Positions 54,384 through 62,993 of a stretch of DNA of 64,000 bases are shown here, in pieces. The position numbers and the translations under genes are program-made. The notes beneath the pieces were generated by a model that did no database searches, was not told the origin of the DNA, and saw only the letters and a program-made list of their open reading frames with translations. The DNA is from Acinetobacter sp. Ac_5812. GTDB lineage: Bacteria > Pseudomonadota > Gammaproteobacteria > Pseudomonadales > Moraxellaceae. The stretch's first letter is position 1. The number at the start of each line of letters is the position of its first letter. The stretch is from positions 1 through 64,000 of the forward strand of contig NZ_LXUK01000008.1 in assembly GCF_013072695.1 (NCBI RefSeq). Reading direction: 5' to 3'.

Positions 54384-55625
54384 ATGGATGCTCAAGAAAA
54401 CTTAGCAAGACAATTCAGTGCTTTACCGAAAGAATGGCAGGCATGGTTAGAGGAAAATTTAGAGCGCGGTTGTGCTCCAATTGATTTAGCCAATATTCTG
54501 TTGCGTGAAGGTTTAATTGACCTGAATAAAGATTTTTCTGCTCCGATATACGCTGAAGAACAACACTACCGAGAACTTGAACAGGCAGCAGTTGTAAAAC
54601 AAGCTCAACACAGCAGTACATTTACGCCAGAACAAAAAAAATGGTTGGCTCACATGCTACTGGATGGTTTAAGCAAAGCTGAGATTTATCAGTCATTGAT
54701 AAAGCAAGGATTAAATGAAATCGATATTGCATTCGAATGGGTACAATTAAAGCAGCATCCTTATTTTCAAATCGCCGAAGAGCAGCACTTCCTGCTCAAA
54801 AAACGTAATTGGCTGCTGCATACTTTAGATCGTTTTGCCCGTTTAAATCCTGAATATCAGCAGATTAAGCGAATTTCAAAACCTGATTTTGCAGATTTTA
54901 TCCAACAGTATTACAGCCGAAATTTACCTGTGATTTTGACTGATGCTATCCAGCATTGGCCTGCTTTACACAAATGGTCACCACAATATTTCAAACAGGC
55001 TGTCGGTACACAAGAAATTGAAGTTCAGTTCAATCGTGAACAAGACCCTTTATTCGAACGTAACTCGATTCAACATAAAACCAAAATGCGGATGAGTGAT
55101 TTTGTTGATTTAATCGAACAAACCCCGTATTCCAATAATTTTTATATGACAGCGAACAATGCCAAGGCCAGCCAATCCAGTCTGGCTGCATTGTTTCAAG
55201 ATATTGATCATTTTCATGGCTATACTGACCACGCCCAAGTCTATGATCGTAGCTTCATCTGGTTTGGCCCTAAAGGTGCATTTACCCCCTTACACCATGA
55301 TTTGACCAATAACTTTTTAGTACAAATTTATGGACGGAAAAAAGTCACCCTGATTCCTGCAATGCAAACGCCACACCTCTATAATGATGTCGCCGTATTT
55401 AGTAAAATTGGCGATCCTCATCGTCCTGATATAGTGAAATCATTTCCAGATTTTGCCCATAGCAGCAAAATCGAATGTATCCTGAATGAAGGCGAGGCCT
55501 TATTCATTCCGCTAGGCTGGTGGCATTGTGTCGAAAGTTTAGACATTTCCATGAGTGTTTCCTTTACTCATTTCAATATCGACAATGCGGGCGCTGAATC
55601 CTTTCCTTCACTAAGCGGGCATTAA
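54384..55625 (+). CDS. Cupin-like JmjC-domain oxygenase
   Basis: A 413-aa protein with a JmjC/cupin-like 2-oxoglutarate oxygenase domain (about residues 165-400): VILTDAIQHWPALHKWS, FIWFGPKGAFTPLHHDLTNNFLVQIYGRKKVTLIP with H304-x-D306, and LGWWHCVESLDISMSVSFTHFN with H381. The first about 130 residues are helical and contain two similar segments (about 13-44 and 80-111: W-L..L--G---xxI---L---GL). Probable hydroxylase acting on a protein or RNA component; substrate unknown. It heads a small cluster with a DUF6502 gene and a lipoprotein gene. Confidence 0.87.
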   Translation: MDAQENLARQFSALPKEWQAWLEENLERGCAPIDLANILLREGLIDLNKDFSAPIYAEEQHYRELEQAAVVKQAQHSSTFTPEQKKWLAHMLLDGLSKAEIYQSLIKQGLNEIDIAFEWVQLKQHPYFQIAEEQHFLLKKRNWLLHTLDRFARLNPEYQQIKRISKPDFADFIQQYYSRNLPVILTDAIQHWPALHKWSPQYFKQAVGTQEIEVQFNREQDPLFERNSIQHKTKMRMSDFVDLIEQTPYSNNFYMTANNAKASQSSLAALFQDIDHFHGYTDHAQVYDRSFIWFGPKGAFTPLHHDLTNNFLVQIYGRKKVTLIPAMQTPHLYNDVAVFSKIGDPHRPDIVKSFPDFAHSSKIECILNEGEALFIPLGWWHCVESLDISMSVSFTHFNIDNAGAESFPSLSGH

Positions 55626-55674
55626 AAATTGTGTCAGCCAATGACTTAACCGAATCCGTTCTTAAGGTGTTCTA

Positions 55675-56556
55675 ATGGTAAAACCAACAGACCAAGTCAT
55701 CATCAACACAGCGTCATCTGAATTGAATGCACAAGGCGTGATTCCGCAAGATGCAGAAACCACATTGGATAGTATTTATCCCATGATGCAGCATATCGCA
55801 CGTTGGTTAATCCATTCAGGTGTTGGCTATACCGATTTCGTGGCTGCGCTAAAACCAATTTTTTATGAACAAGCCTTGGTTGAATTAGAACGAATCAAAC
55901 AGAATAAAACCGATTCAGCAGTCAGTTTATTATCGGGACTACATCGTAAAGATGTCAGCGCTTTTCGACAGCAAGCCAATCAAGTCACCAATGAGGCTCC
56001 TAATTTTGCCATTAGTGTGCCTGCCCGTGTCATTGCCCGCTGGATTGCCCTTGATCTCCCCCATCAAATTCCTGTTTCCGGTGAGGAAAATAGTTTTGAA
56101 GCCTTGGTTAAACATATTTCAACAGAAAAACATCCGCGCTCGATTTTGTTTGAATTACAGCGTTTAGGTGTGGTTGTTCAAATCGATCAAGAGGTCGTAT
56201 TACAACAACATAGCTTTACCCCGGATAACCAAATGCAAGAAAGTAAAGCCCTCTTTTCTGCCAATCTCAGTGACCATTTGGCTGCAGGGATTGATAACTT
56301 TATCAGTGAAAAACCCTTTACCCATCTCGAACAAGCGGTACATGCTGAAAAATTAACAGCACAATCTGTTGAGGCACTTCGGCAGTTGAGTATTACACTT
56401 TGGCAAGATATGGCAAAACAACTTTTAAATGCCGCGATTCAGCATTGTGATCAAGACCAAGAAAAAGATGATGCACATTATCAATTTCGCTTTGGTGTCT
56501 ACCAGTACGATACTCAGATAAAACTACAAGTGCCTTATATTTTTAAGGATAAATAA
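55675..56556 (+). CDS. DUF6502 family protein
   Basis: A 293-aa cytoplasmic protein of unknown function. The first 130 residues contain MMQHIARWLIHSGVGYTDFVAALKPIFYEQALVEL and SLLSGLHRKDVSAFRQQ, typical of DUF6502, and the region resembles a winged-helix/DNA-binding fold. 49 bases behind the JmjC gene and two bases before the next one; the three genes probably form one transcript. Confidence 0.8.
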   Translation: MVKPTDQVIINTASSELNAQGVIPQDAETTLDSIYPMMQHIARWLIHSGVGYTDFVAALKPIFYEQALVELERIKQNKTDSAVSLLSGLHRKDVSAFRQQANQVTNEAPNFAISVPARVIARWIALDLPHQIPVSGEENSFEALVKHISTEKHPRSILFELQRLGVVVQIDQEVVLQQHSFTPDNQMQESKALFSANLSDHLAAGIDNFISEKPFTHLEQAVHAEKLTAQSVEALRQLSITLWQDMAKQLLNAAIQHCDQDQEKDDAHYQFRFGVYQYDTQIKLQVPYIFKDK

Positions 56557-56558
56557 CA

Positions 56559-57287
56559 ATGAGAAGCTTATTGCTCGCGACAGTTTCTTTCATTTCAGTG
56601 GTTGTCTTAACCGCCTGTGGAGAAAACTTTTCTGTTGCCAATGTGAGTCTAGGTGGTAGTGGCTCTGGAACACAAAAACCATTACCCGGTGGGGGAAATC
56701 CACCTGTCACTGGCGATAAAGGTAAAGATGATGAGGAGGAAGATCAATATGATTATTTTGTTACCTTCCCTGATGCCGTAAATGATGAATGTACTGGAAT
56801 ACAACGTAGTATCTATTTCATTGATGCTGGGACTAAGCATCCTCAGATTGTTGGAGCCCAGCAAAATAGTCCCTCACAAACCGTTCAAATCAACATTAAA
56901 AATACAACGCCAAATTATATATTTGAAAAAATTCCTCAATGTCATCAAGTAGAATTTTGGGCAATGTCAGGGAAATTACATTTCCTTCCTGATCAATATT
57001 TAAGATGTTCGGCAGAGCAATATACTGTGCAAGTTTTACAACCTTATGAAGTTAAAACTTATGAGTTTGACTTTAAAATTCCACAAGGTGATGACATTTT
57101 ATTGCTTCGCTACCCAACACAATACTCATCTAATTTGCCCGATGCCCAAACCCATTGGAGCAATTGTCCAACCTTAGACATACATCTTCCAGTCACCCAA
57201 CAGTTGATCCCTAAATCAGGTGAAAAATTACCACCATCAAAACCAGATCTTAGCGAACTACCCTCTGGCGGAAAGCCACAACAATAA
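56559..57287 (+). CDS. Uncharacterised lipoprotein
   Basis: A 242-aa lipoprotein. The signal peptide ends at VLTAC (lipidated cysteine C20), followed by a Gly/Ser/Pro-rich flexible linker and an acidic KGKDDEEEDQ segment (about residues 55-63). The folded part (65-215) is beta-rich with six cysteines that could form three disulfides (CTG..., IPQCHQ, LRCSAE, SNCPTL). It ends in a Pro-rich tail. AAGGAT lies nine bases ahead of the ATG. No known family. Probably outer-membrane anchored. Confidence 0.78.
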   Translation: MRSLLLATVSFISVVVLTACGENFSVANVSLGGSGSGTQKPLPGGGNPPVTGDKGKDDEEEDQYDYFVTFPDAVNDECTGIQRSIYFIDAGTKHPQIVGAQQNSPSQTVQINIKNTTPNYIFEKIPQCHQVEFWAMSGKLHFLPDQYLRCSAEQYTVQVLQPYEVKTYEFDFKIPQGDDILLLRYPTQYSSNLPDAQTHWSNCPTLDIHLPVTQQLIPKSGEKLPPSKPDLSELPSGGKPQQ

Positions 57288-57305
57288 GTCATATACAATC
57301 GGGCT

Positions 57306-57476
57306 AAAAAATTAAAACCCGAGTTCTGCATCCTGCAAAACTCGGGCAAATGAGGTTGTGCTTTCAAACTACTTTTATTATCCTGCGTCCATCGCATGCA
57401 TCATATCCATGATGACTTTTCCATCTCAGCGTCGCTATCCTTAAGCGGAAATCCATTCCTGCGTCCTTGTGCTGAT
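57306..57476 (-). ncRNA. CsrB/RsmXYZ-type CsrA-sequestering small RNA (candidate)
   Basis: On the minus strand this roughly 170-base segment contains nine GGA triplets, every one preceded as A-GGA or A-N-GGA (plus-strand TCC at 57331, 57381, 57388, 57406, 57420, 57438, 57452, 57457 and 57464). Several are in hairpin loops: CATCAT-GGAT-ATGATG, CGCT-TAAGGAT-AGCG and TGCA-GGA-TGCA. It ends in a strong rho-independent terminator (CCCGAGTT...AACTCGGG, 57318-57346, then TTTTAATTTTTT). This is the layout of RsmX/Y/Z and CsrB decoy RNAs that titrate CsrA/RsmA. A -10-like TATTCT is at 57483-57488. No ORF of note. Exact 5' end and identity are inferred. Confidence 0.75.
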
Positions 57477-57531
57477 GTATTTAGAATAAACCTTTTAACG
57501 ATGTCCGACTATTCGTTGCAGACTTAAATCT

Positions 57532-57551
57532 ATGTACGAAATAACGTACAT
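57532..57551 (-). promoter_or_regulatory. GacA-box-like palindrome upstream of the small RNA
   Basis: Perfect 20-bp palindrome-like site ATGTACG-N6-CGTACAT. Its core TGTACG-N6-CGTACA agrees at 10 of 12 fixed positions with the recalled GacA/UvrY upstream site TGTAAG-N6-CTTACA, with identical spacing. It lies about 55 bases upstream of the proposed RNA start. Confidence 0.6.
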
Positions 57552-57603
57552 TGATTAGGTAAACTTTAAAATCAACCAATTGCGCACACATCCTCTTGCT
57601 GAA

Positions 57604-58734
57604 TCAGTTTTCCATTTGCTGTTTATGTGGTTGGGCTAAAGGATCAGTTACCGCTTTCTCTTCCTGCTCAGCCTTTTCAATGCCCTCCTGTATTGCTTCT
57701 TGAGCTTCCTGCTCGTCCTCAACAGTCTGCTCTAACGCTTGCTGCTGCTGTTCAAACACCCGTCCTGTTTGTAAGACCACATACACCGGAAAATGATCTG
57801 AACCTATATGAGCCACGCGTTTCATTTCCACCAAGCCAAAATCAGTGCTATGAAAGATATGATCCAATGACCATCTTAAAAGAGGATAATCCGCATGAAA
57901 GGTATTCATAAAATAGCGCCCGACTCGTGGATCAAGCAAACCACTAATGCGCTGAAATAAACGCGTTGTTCTCGACCATGCCACATCATTCAAATCCCCC
58001 ATCACGATACAGCTCTGATCAATATCTTTAATCTGATCCCCTACAATCAGCAACTCTGCATCTCTTAAAGTTGAGTCTTTGGCTTCTGTTGGACTTGGTG
58101 GTTTGGGATGTAAACAATACAACTGCACTTGTACGCCAGAAAGTAATGTCACTGTGGTATGAATCGATGGAATTTCATCACTCAGGATAAATTTAACTTC
58201 AGTATCATTTAAGGGCAAACGACTATACAGATGCATGCCATATAGATTTTCTAAGGGTACTGCCACACGAAAGGGATAATCTGCTTCAATTGGGCTCAGC
58301 GCTTGCTGCCATTCAGCATTCGACTCCAGCGTAAGCACCAAATCTGGCTTTAAAATTTCAATCTGTTCCAGTAACAGATGATATTTGTGATTAGGCGTCA
58401 ATACATTCGCAACCAATAAGGAAATTTGTTGCTCAGGATTGAGTTGCGCCTTTTTGACTGTTTTGACTTGCTTGCGCCATAACGGCGTATAAGGCAACAC
58501 CATTTTAAGCTGATAGGCAATTGCCGCCACTAAGCCTATGAACAGCAACTCGGTACTCAAGCTCCAATCGGAAAGCACAAATAACATCGCAAAAAATGTG
58601 ATGATCCCGAGTGCTAATATTTGTAATCTCGGAAAGTCTGCACCCCGAAACCACCATTCATCTCTGGGGATCAAAGACCAAAATGAAAGCCATATCACCA
58701 GCGCTGCGCAAATCTGAATCCATATCATGTTCAT
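57604..58734 (-). CDS. Endonuclease/exonuclease/phosphatase (EEP) family membrane protein
   Basis: A 376-aa protein with three N-terminal hydrophobic segments (about residues 5-25, 38-58 and 62-80) and an EEP catalytic domain (about 100-330). Signature motifs: ISLLVANVLTPNHK, LVLTLESNAEWQQ, CIVMGDLNDVAWS, WSLDHIFHS and IGSDHFPVYV. The C terminus is a Glu/Gln-rich tail. The domain could face the periplasm. The substrate (nucleic acid, phospholipid or phosphoinositide-like) is unknown. A candidate small RNA lies right behind it on the same strand. Confidence 0.87.
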   Translation of the reverse strand: MNMIWIQICAALVIWLSFWSLIPRDEWWFRGADFPRLQILALGIITFFAMLFVLSDWSLSTELLFIGLVAAIAYQLKMVLPYTPLWRKQVKTVKKAQLNPEQQISLLVANVLTPNHKYHLLLEQIEILKPDLVLTLESNAEWQQALSPIEADYPFRVAVPLENLYGMHLYSRLPLNDTEVKFILSDEIPSIHTTVTLLSGVQVQLYCLHPKPPSPTEAKDSTLRDAELLIVGDQIKDIDQSCIVMGDLNDVAWSRTTRLFQRISGLLDPRVGRYFMNTFHADYPLLRWSLDHIFHSTDFGLVEMKRVAHIGSDHFPVYVVLQTGRVFEQQQQALEQTVEDEQEAQEAIQEGIEKAEQEEKAVTDPLAQPHKQQMEN

Positions 58735-58916
58735 TTTTCTCTTTGGGGTAGCATAGATTTACAATAAAGTTTTCGCTTTATCAATTTTCTATCTAATATA
58801 AACAAGATATTCCACTCAATAAACGCACTGTTTTATTTCAGTAAAGCTTGCAGTTGTGGGCACTTTTGATACACTCAAACCCCTTTAAATTTTTTTACAT
58901 ACCGAGGCACAATGAC

Positions 58917-60035
58917 ATGAAAGTAGGTCTGGTCGGTTGGCGTGGGATGGTTGGTTCTGTCCTGATGCAACGTATGGTTGAAGAGAATGATTTTGCTCAT
59001 ATCGAGCCATTCTATTTCTCTACCAGTAATGCAGGTGGCGAAGCACCTTCATTTGGTGGTAAGACTGCCCCAGCACTTATGGATGCAACAGACATTAACA
59101 GTCTGAAGCAAATGGATGTCATTTTAACCTGCCAAGGTGGTGATTATACCTCTGAAGTTTTCCCAAAACTTAAAGCTGAAGGTTGGGATGGTTATTGGAT
59201 TGATGCTGCATCTACGCTACGTATGGCAGATGACGCAATCATCGTTCTTGATCCAGTCAACTTAAACGTGATTAAAGATGGTTTAGTCAACGGTACTAAA
59301 ACTTTCGTTGGCGGTAACTGTACCGTTTCATTGATGTTGATGGGCTTAGGTTCACTGTTCCAAAATAATTTAGTGGAATGGGCGACTTCAATGACCTATC
59401 AAGCAGCGTCTGGTGCGGGTGCGCAGAACATGCGTGAACTGATCACTGGCATGGGTTATTTGTATAACAATACTAAAGCGTTATTGGATGACCCTAAATC
59501 TGCAATTCTTGATATTGACCGTCAAATCGCAGAATTACAACGTGGCGAAGGCTTCCCGAAAGCAAACTTTGGCGTGCCATTGGCGGGTTCATTGATTCCG
59601 TATATCGACAAACAACTCGAAAGTGGTCAATCGAAAGAAGAATGGAAAGGTCAGGTTGAAACCAACAAGATTTTAGGTAATCAACAAATCGTTCCGATTG
59701 ATGGTCACTGTGTGCGTATTGGTGCAATGCGTTGCCACTCTCAAGCAATCACATTGAAATTGAAAAAAGATGTACCACTTGATGAAATCGAAGACATGAT
59801 TCGTAACTCTAGCCAATGGGCAAAAGTAGTTCCGAATACTCGTGAAGCCTCTATGACAGATCTTACCCCTGTTGCAGTCACAGGGACATTAACTGTTCCT
59901 GTTGGTCGTTTACGTAAGCTCAATATGGGTAAAGAATATCTTGGCGCATTCACTGTGGGTGACCAACTGCTTTGGGGTGCTGCTGAGCCATTACGTCGTA
60001 TGCTTCGTATTCTGGTGGAATACAAGAACGCTTAA
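58917..60035 (+). CDS. asd: Aspartate-semialdehyde dehydrogenase
   Basis: NADPH-dependent enzyme at the branch point of lysine, methionine, threonine and diaminopimelate biosynthesis. [20 protein letters not shown] is the expected N terminus, the active-site cysteine is in [12 protein letters not shown], and [16 protein letters not shown] and [12 protein letters not shown] complete the signature. The ATG at 58917 with GAGG upstream is chosen; a longer in-frame start would add 23 non-conserved residues. Length 372 aa fits the gamma-proteobacterial type. Confidence 0.97.
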   Translation: MKVGLVGWRGMVGSVLMQRMVEENDFAHIEPFYFSTSNAGGEAPSFGGKTAPALMDATDINSLKQMDVILTCQGGDYTSEVFPKLKAEGWDGYWIDAASTLRMADDAIIVLDPVNLNVIKDGLVNGTKTFVGGNCTVSLMLMGLGSLFQNNLVEWATSMTYQAASGAGAQNMRELITGMGYLYNNTKALLDDPKSAILDIDRQIAELQRGEGFPKANFGVPLAGSLIPYIDKQLESGQSKEEWKGQVETNKILGNQQIVPIDGHCVRIGAMRCHSQAITLKLKKDVPLDEIEDMIRNSSQWAKVVPNTREASMTDLTPVAVTGTLTVPVGRLRKLNMGKEYLGAFTVGDQLLWGAAEPLRRMLRILVEYKNA

Positions 60036-60054
60036 GCAAAAATTCCTAATAATC

Positions 60055-60082
60055 AAAAGCCGATCACATTTGATCGGCTTTT
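60055..60082 (+). terminator. Terminator after asd
   Basis: AAAAGCCGATCA and TGATCGGCTTTT stem with a short CATT-like loop and a T run. Confidence 0.92.
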
Positions 60083-60176
60083 TTATTGCGATGAAAGATG
60101 AATAATTTACAATTCATTTACATCACGGTAATGTATACTTTTTCCAGACCATAACATCACTTTTTCATGGATCGAG

Positions 60177-61634
60177 ATGACTGTTTATAACAAATTAAAA
60201 ATTGCCATTTTAGCCATCATTTCTTCGCAACACCTTTATGCAATTACGCTTGATCCAATTCAAATCCAGTCTGCGCCTGGTGAACTTCTTTATGCCGAAA
60301 TGAGTTTCCACCAAGCCGATGCCAATTCCAAATTAGACGTCAGTTTGGCCACGCCTGAAGATTTATTGATGCTTGGCGCTGCACATCAGCCCCCCGCTAA
60401 TCTTAATTTTTTTACACGCCGGAACAATCAAGGTGAAGGCGTGATTGTGATCACTTCATCACGCCCCATGACCGATGCTGAACTGAATATTATTTTAAAA
60501 ATTCAGGAAAACGGTGCATCACATTTAAAGCATATTCGCCAACCAATGCGCCAAGTCGCGAAAGCACCTTTAGCGAAGAATGCCAATGAAAAATCACTAG
60601 CACCCAAGTTTATTGTCAGTGAAAAAGATATCGCTTTAAATCTACCTGAAAGCACACGCTTTAATGCTACAAATGCAAATTCACAAGGGCAAAACTTAAA
60701 ACAAGAAACACTCCTCAATGCGCCGTTTACCCTTCCACCGGTATTAGAAACATCAAAGCCAAGTACGACAACAACAGCTGCCAGTGCAGTTTCAATCGCT
60801 CCGCCCGTGAAAGTAGAAACAGCAGCAGCGACCTCAGTTCCACAGCCGGCAACGCCTATCGCAGAAAAAGGACCACAGCAGCCAAAAACAGTGCCTGTCA
60901 AACAGGAAAGCACTCAAACTGTGAATACAGCCACGACTAAGCAAAGTACTGCATTGGATGAGGAACTAAAAGTAGCTGAACTTAAACCGATTGAAACCAA
61001 AGAAAAAGCCAAAACACCTGATCCAGCGAAAGAAACAGCCCAAGCGGCCAAAAAGAAGCTCCCGACAAGAACAGCAGTAAACGACGACAAAGCCCAGCAG
61101 CATGTGGTGCAACGTAATGAATCCTTATGGAGTATTGCACAACACATTGCAGGGCAAACGCAGCAGCCCGTTGCTCAGGTCATGAATCAAATCAAAGCAC
61201 AAAATGAACATGCCTTTATTGGGGGGAACGCCAACCGCCTTAGACAGGGTTCACATTTAAACTTTAATCTTACGGCAACGTCCGCGCAGCAAAATAAAAA
61301 TACCCAGCAAATTGCGGCGCAAACACAACGTCCTGTCACAGGAAAAGCCAAATATCGTTTGCAGCAAGCTGAAATGTCTCTGGTGGCTGAGAGTAATCAA
61401 GATTCCAGTACTGGAAGTGCCAAAAAAGACACATTACAGCAAAAAACCAGTGCCGATTTATCATTAAAAGTTATGACAGCACGAGAAAAAACCGTTACAT
61501 TACAAAGAAACGTAACACAGTTAGAATTGGCACTACGTCAGAAGGAACAACGTATTCAGCTGTTAAATGCTCGGCTTGCTGAACTGCAAGATCAGCTGAA
61601 AGCGCAACAGGACACTAAAAAGCCAACACGCTAG
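60177..61634 (+). CDS. fimV: FimV N-terminal (periplasmic) part, split gene
   Basis: A 485-aa protein that opens like FimV: signal peptide (about residues 1-22), then the FimV N-terminal domain LDPIQIQSAPGELLYAEMSFHQAD, a long Ala/Thr/Pro/Lys-rich linker (about 180-300), a LysM peptidoglycan-binding domain (about 302-365; QQHVVQRNESLWSIAQHIAGQTQQPVAQVMNQIKAQN) and a C-terminal coiled coil (about 440-480). It ends just before where a membrane segment would be expected in a full-length FimV; that segment starts the next gene. FimV is needed for type IV pilus function and polar localisation. Sits between asd and a probable truA, the conserved fimV location. Confidence 0.9.
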   Translation: MTVYNKLKIAILAIISSQHLYAITLDPIQIQSAPGELLYAEMSFHQADANSKLDVSLATPEDLLMLGAAHQPPANLNFFTRRNNQGEGVIVITSSRPMTDAELNIILKIQENGASHLKHIRQPMRQVAKAPLAKNANEKSLAPKFIVSEKDIALNLPESTRFNATNANSQGQNLKQETLLNAPFTLPPVLETSKPSTTTTAASAVSIAPPVKVETAAATSVPQPATPIAEKGPQQPKTVPVKQESTQTVNTATTKQSTALDEELKVAELKPIETKEKAKTPDPAKETAQAAKKKLPTRTAVNDDKAQQHVVQRNESLWSIAQHIAGQTQQPVAQVMNQIKAQNEHAFIGGNANRLRQGSHLNFNLTATSAQQNKNTQQIAAQTQRPVTGKAKYRLQQAEMSLVAESNQDSSTGSAKKDTLQQKTSADLSLKVMTAREKTVTLQRNVTQLELALRQKEQRIQLLNARLAELQDQLKAQQDTKKPTR

Positions 61635-61695
61635 GTTACGAGAATATTCTCATAAATTTGCATAAAAGCGGCTCTATCTTTAAGGGGTATAGATC

Positions 61696-62949
61696 ATGTC
61701 AACTATAATCATTGTACTGCTGGTCATTGTACTGATTGTCGCCATCGTTTTAAAAAAACGTGAAAGCAATCAAGCCAATGCTGCACCGAAAAAAGGTGCC
61801 AGCAAAACGGCAAAAAAAGCAGCGACACGATCTGCTTCACGAACCACATTAGTCCGTGAGGAACAGGAATATGCCCCTCCAACCACGACTGAAATTTCTG
61901 AAAGTTTGCGCCAGAAACTTGAACAACAAATTCAAAACGGTAATTTCCAGTCTGCCGAAGCACAAATCAATCAGGCCCTAAAGCAAGATAACGCTCAACA
62001 CGAACTGTATCTGTATTTACTTGATATTCATTTAAAGCAAAAAGATGATTTGGCAATTGATCAATTGATCAAACATATTCACGCCTTGAAACTTGAAGAT
62101 ATTGCCCAAGCAGCTGAAGCTAAACATCGTGAATACGAACAAAATAAACAACCTGATCCCATTGATTTTAATTTAGCATCTCATCATTTTCAGCAACCAT
62201 CTGCAGCTGCTGAGCCTCAAATTCAAAATAATGTTGCGGACTTTGATGCACTGGTTCAAGCCCCAGCGGCACAATCATTTGATGACTTGCAATCAGAATA
62301 TGCTGCGCCGACAGAAGAAGCTAAGCCTGTAGAAACTGCAGCTGAAGTTCAACCTTTAGACTTTAATTTCTCGTTTGAACAAAAACCTACGGATGACACT
62401 GTACCGTCTCCTGCCCCAGTTGCAACACCTGAGAGCAAAGAACAACAGCCACCGCTTGAGTTTTCGTTTAACTTAGAACCAACACCAGCAAGCATTGAAG
62501 AAGCAAAAACTGAAGACCTAAAACCTGAGCTTGACTTTAACTTTACTCATTTAGAAGTTGCATCTCAGCCCGTTGAAGAAAAAGCACCTGTAGAAGAAGC
62601 GGCACCAAGCTTAGATTTTAATTTTGAACCTACCGTAGAAAAAACTGAACAACCTGCACCACTTGAAACCACAGCGTTTTCATTTGACATTGCAGAGCCA
62701 GCTGCAGTTGAAACACAAGCTGAATTGATCACTCCTGCTGCAACAGCGATTACAATTCACGACCCATTGGCCCAGTCTTTCCCAGATCTGCAACAACTTG
62801 ATGAAGCACAACTGAATTTAGAACTTGCAGAGCAATATATTGAACTAGGTGCCTATGATTCTGCACGTGAGTTGTTAAAAAACAATCAGGCATTCAATGC
62901 AGAACAACAACAACGTTCAGAAAATTTACTGAATAAAATAGCTTCCTGA
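61696..62949 (+). CDS. FimV C-terminal (membrane and cytoplasmic) part, split gene
   Basis: A 417-aa protein with an N-terminal membrane segment (residues 3-19), a basic stretch (20-50) fixing its cytoplasmic side, a TPR-like helical region (about 65-150), an acidic low-complexity linker with six LDFNF-type motifs (156, 221, 254, 279, 306 and 327) and a C-terminal FimV motif (LNLELAEQYIELGAYDSARELLKNN, 373-397). Its own AAGGGG ribosome binding site stands before the ATG, and it is in a different frame from the upstream gene, so this is a separate gene and not a frameshift product. Probably works together with the upstream FimV part. Confidence 0.85.
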   Translation: MSTIIIVLLVIVLIVAIVLKKRESNQANAAPKKGASKTAKKAATRSASRTTLVREEQEYAPPTTTEISESLRQKLEQQIQNGNFQSAEAQINQALKQDNAQHELYLYLLDIHLKQKDDLAIDQLIKHIHALKLEDIAQAAEAKHREYEQNKQPDPIDFNLASHHFQQPSAAAEPQIQNNVADFDALVQAPAAQSFDDLQSEYAAPTEEAKPVETAAEVQPLDFNFSFEQKPTDDTVPSPAPVATPESKEQQPPLEFSFNLEPTPASIEEAKTEDLKPELDFNFTHLEVASQPVEEKAPVEEAAPSLDFNFEPTVEKTEQPAPLETTAFSFDIAEPAAVETQAELITPAATAITIHDPLAQSFPDLQQLDEAQLNLELAEQYIELGAYDSARELLKNNQAFNAEQQQRSENLLNKIAS

Positions 62950-62966
62950 ATTTGATCAGTCTAATA

Positions 62967-62993
62967 TAAGCAGTCTCTCAGGCTGCTTTTTTT
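62967..62993 (+). terminator. Terminator after the second fimV gene, abutting the asparaginase start
   Basis: AGCAG and CTGCT arms (5-bp, extended loosely) with a nine-base loop, followed by a run of T that ends at the asparaginase ATG. Confidence 0.7.

Noticed and set aside
57318..57346. Terminator for the plus-strand lipoprotein gene
   Set aside because: The hairpin has no T run on the plus strand; on the minus strand it is followed by TTTTAATTTTTT, so it belongs to the minus-strand RNA.
60503..61147. Minus-strand frames opposite the first fimV gene
   Set aside because: Alanine/threonine-rich linker codons give stop-free antisense frames; Cys/Ala/Val-rich products with no motif.
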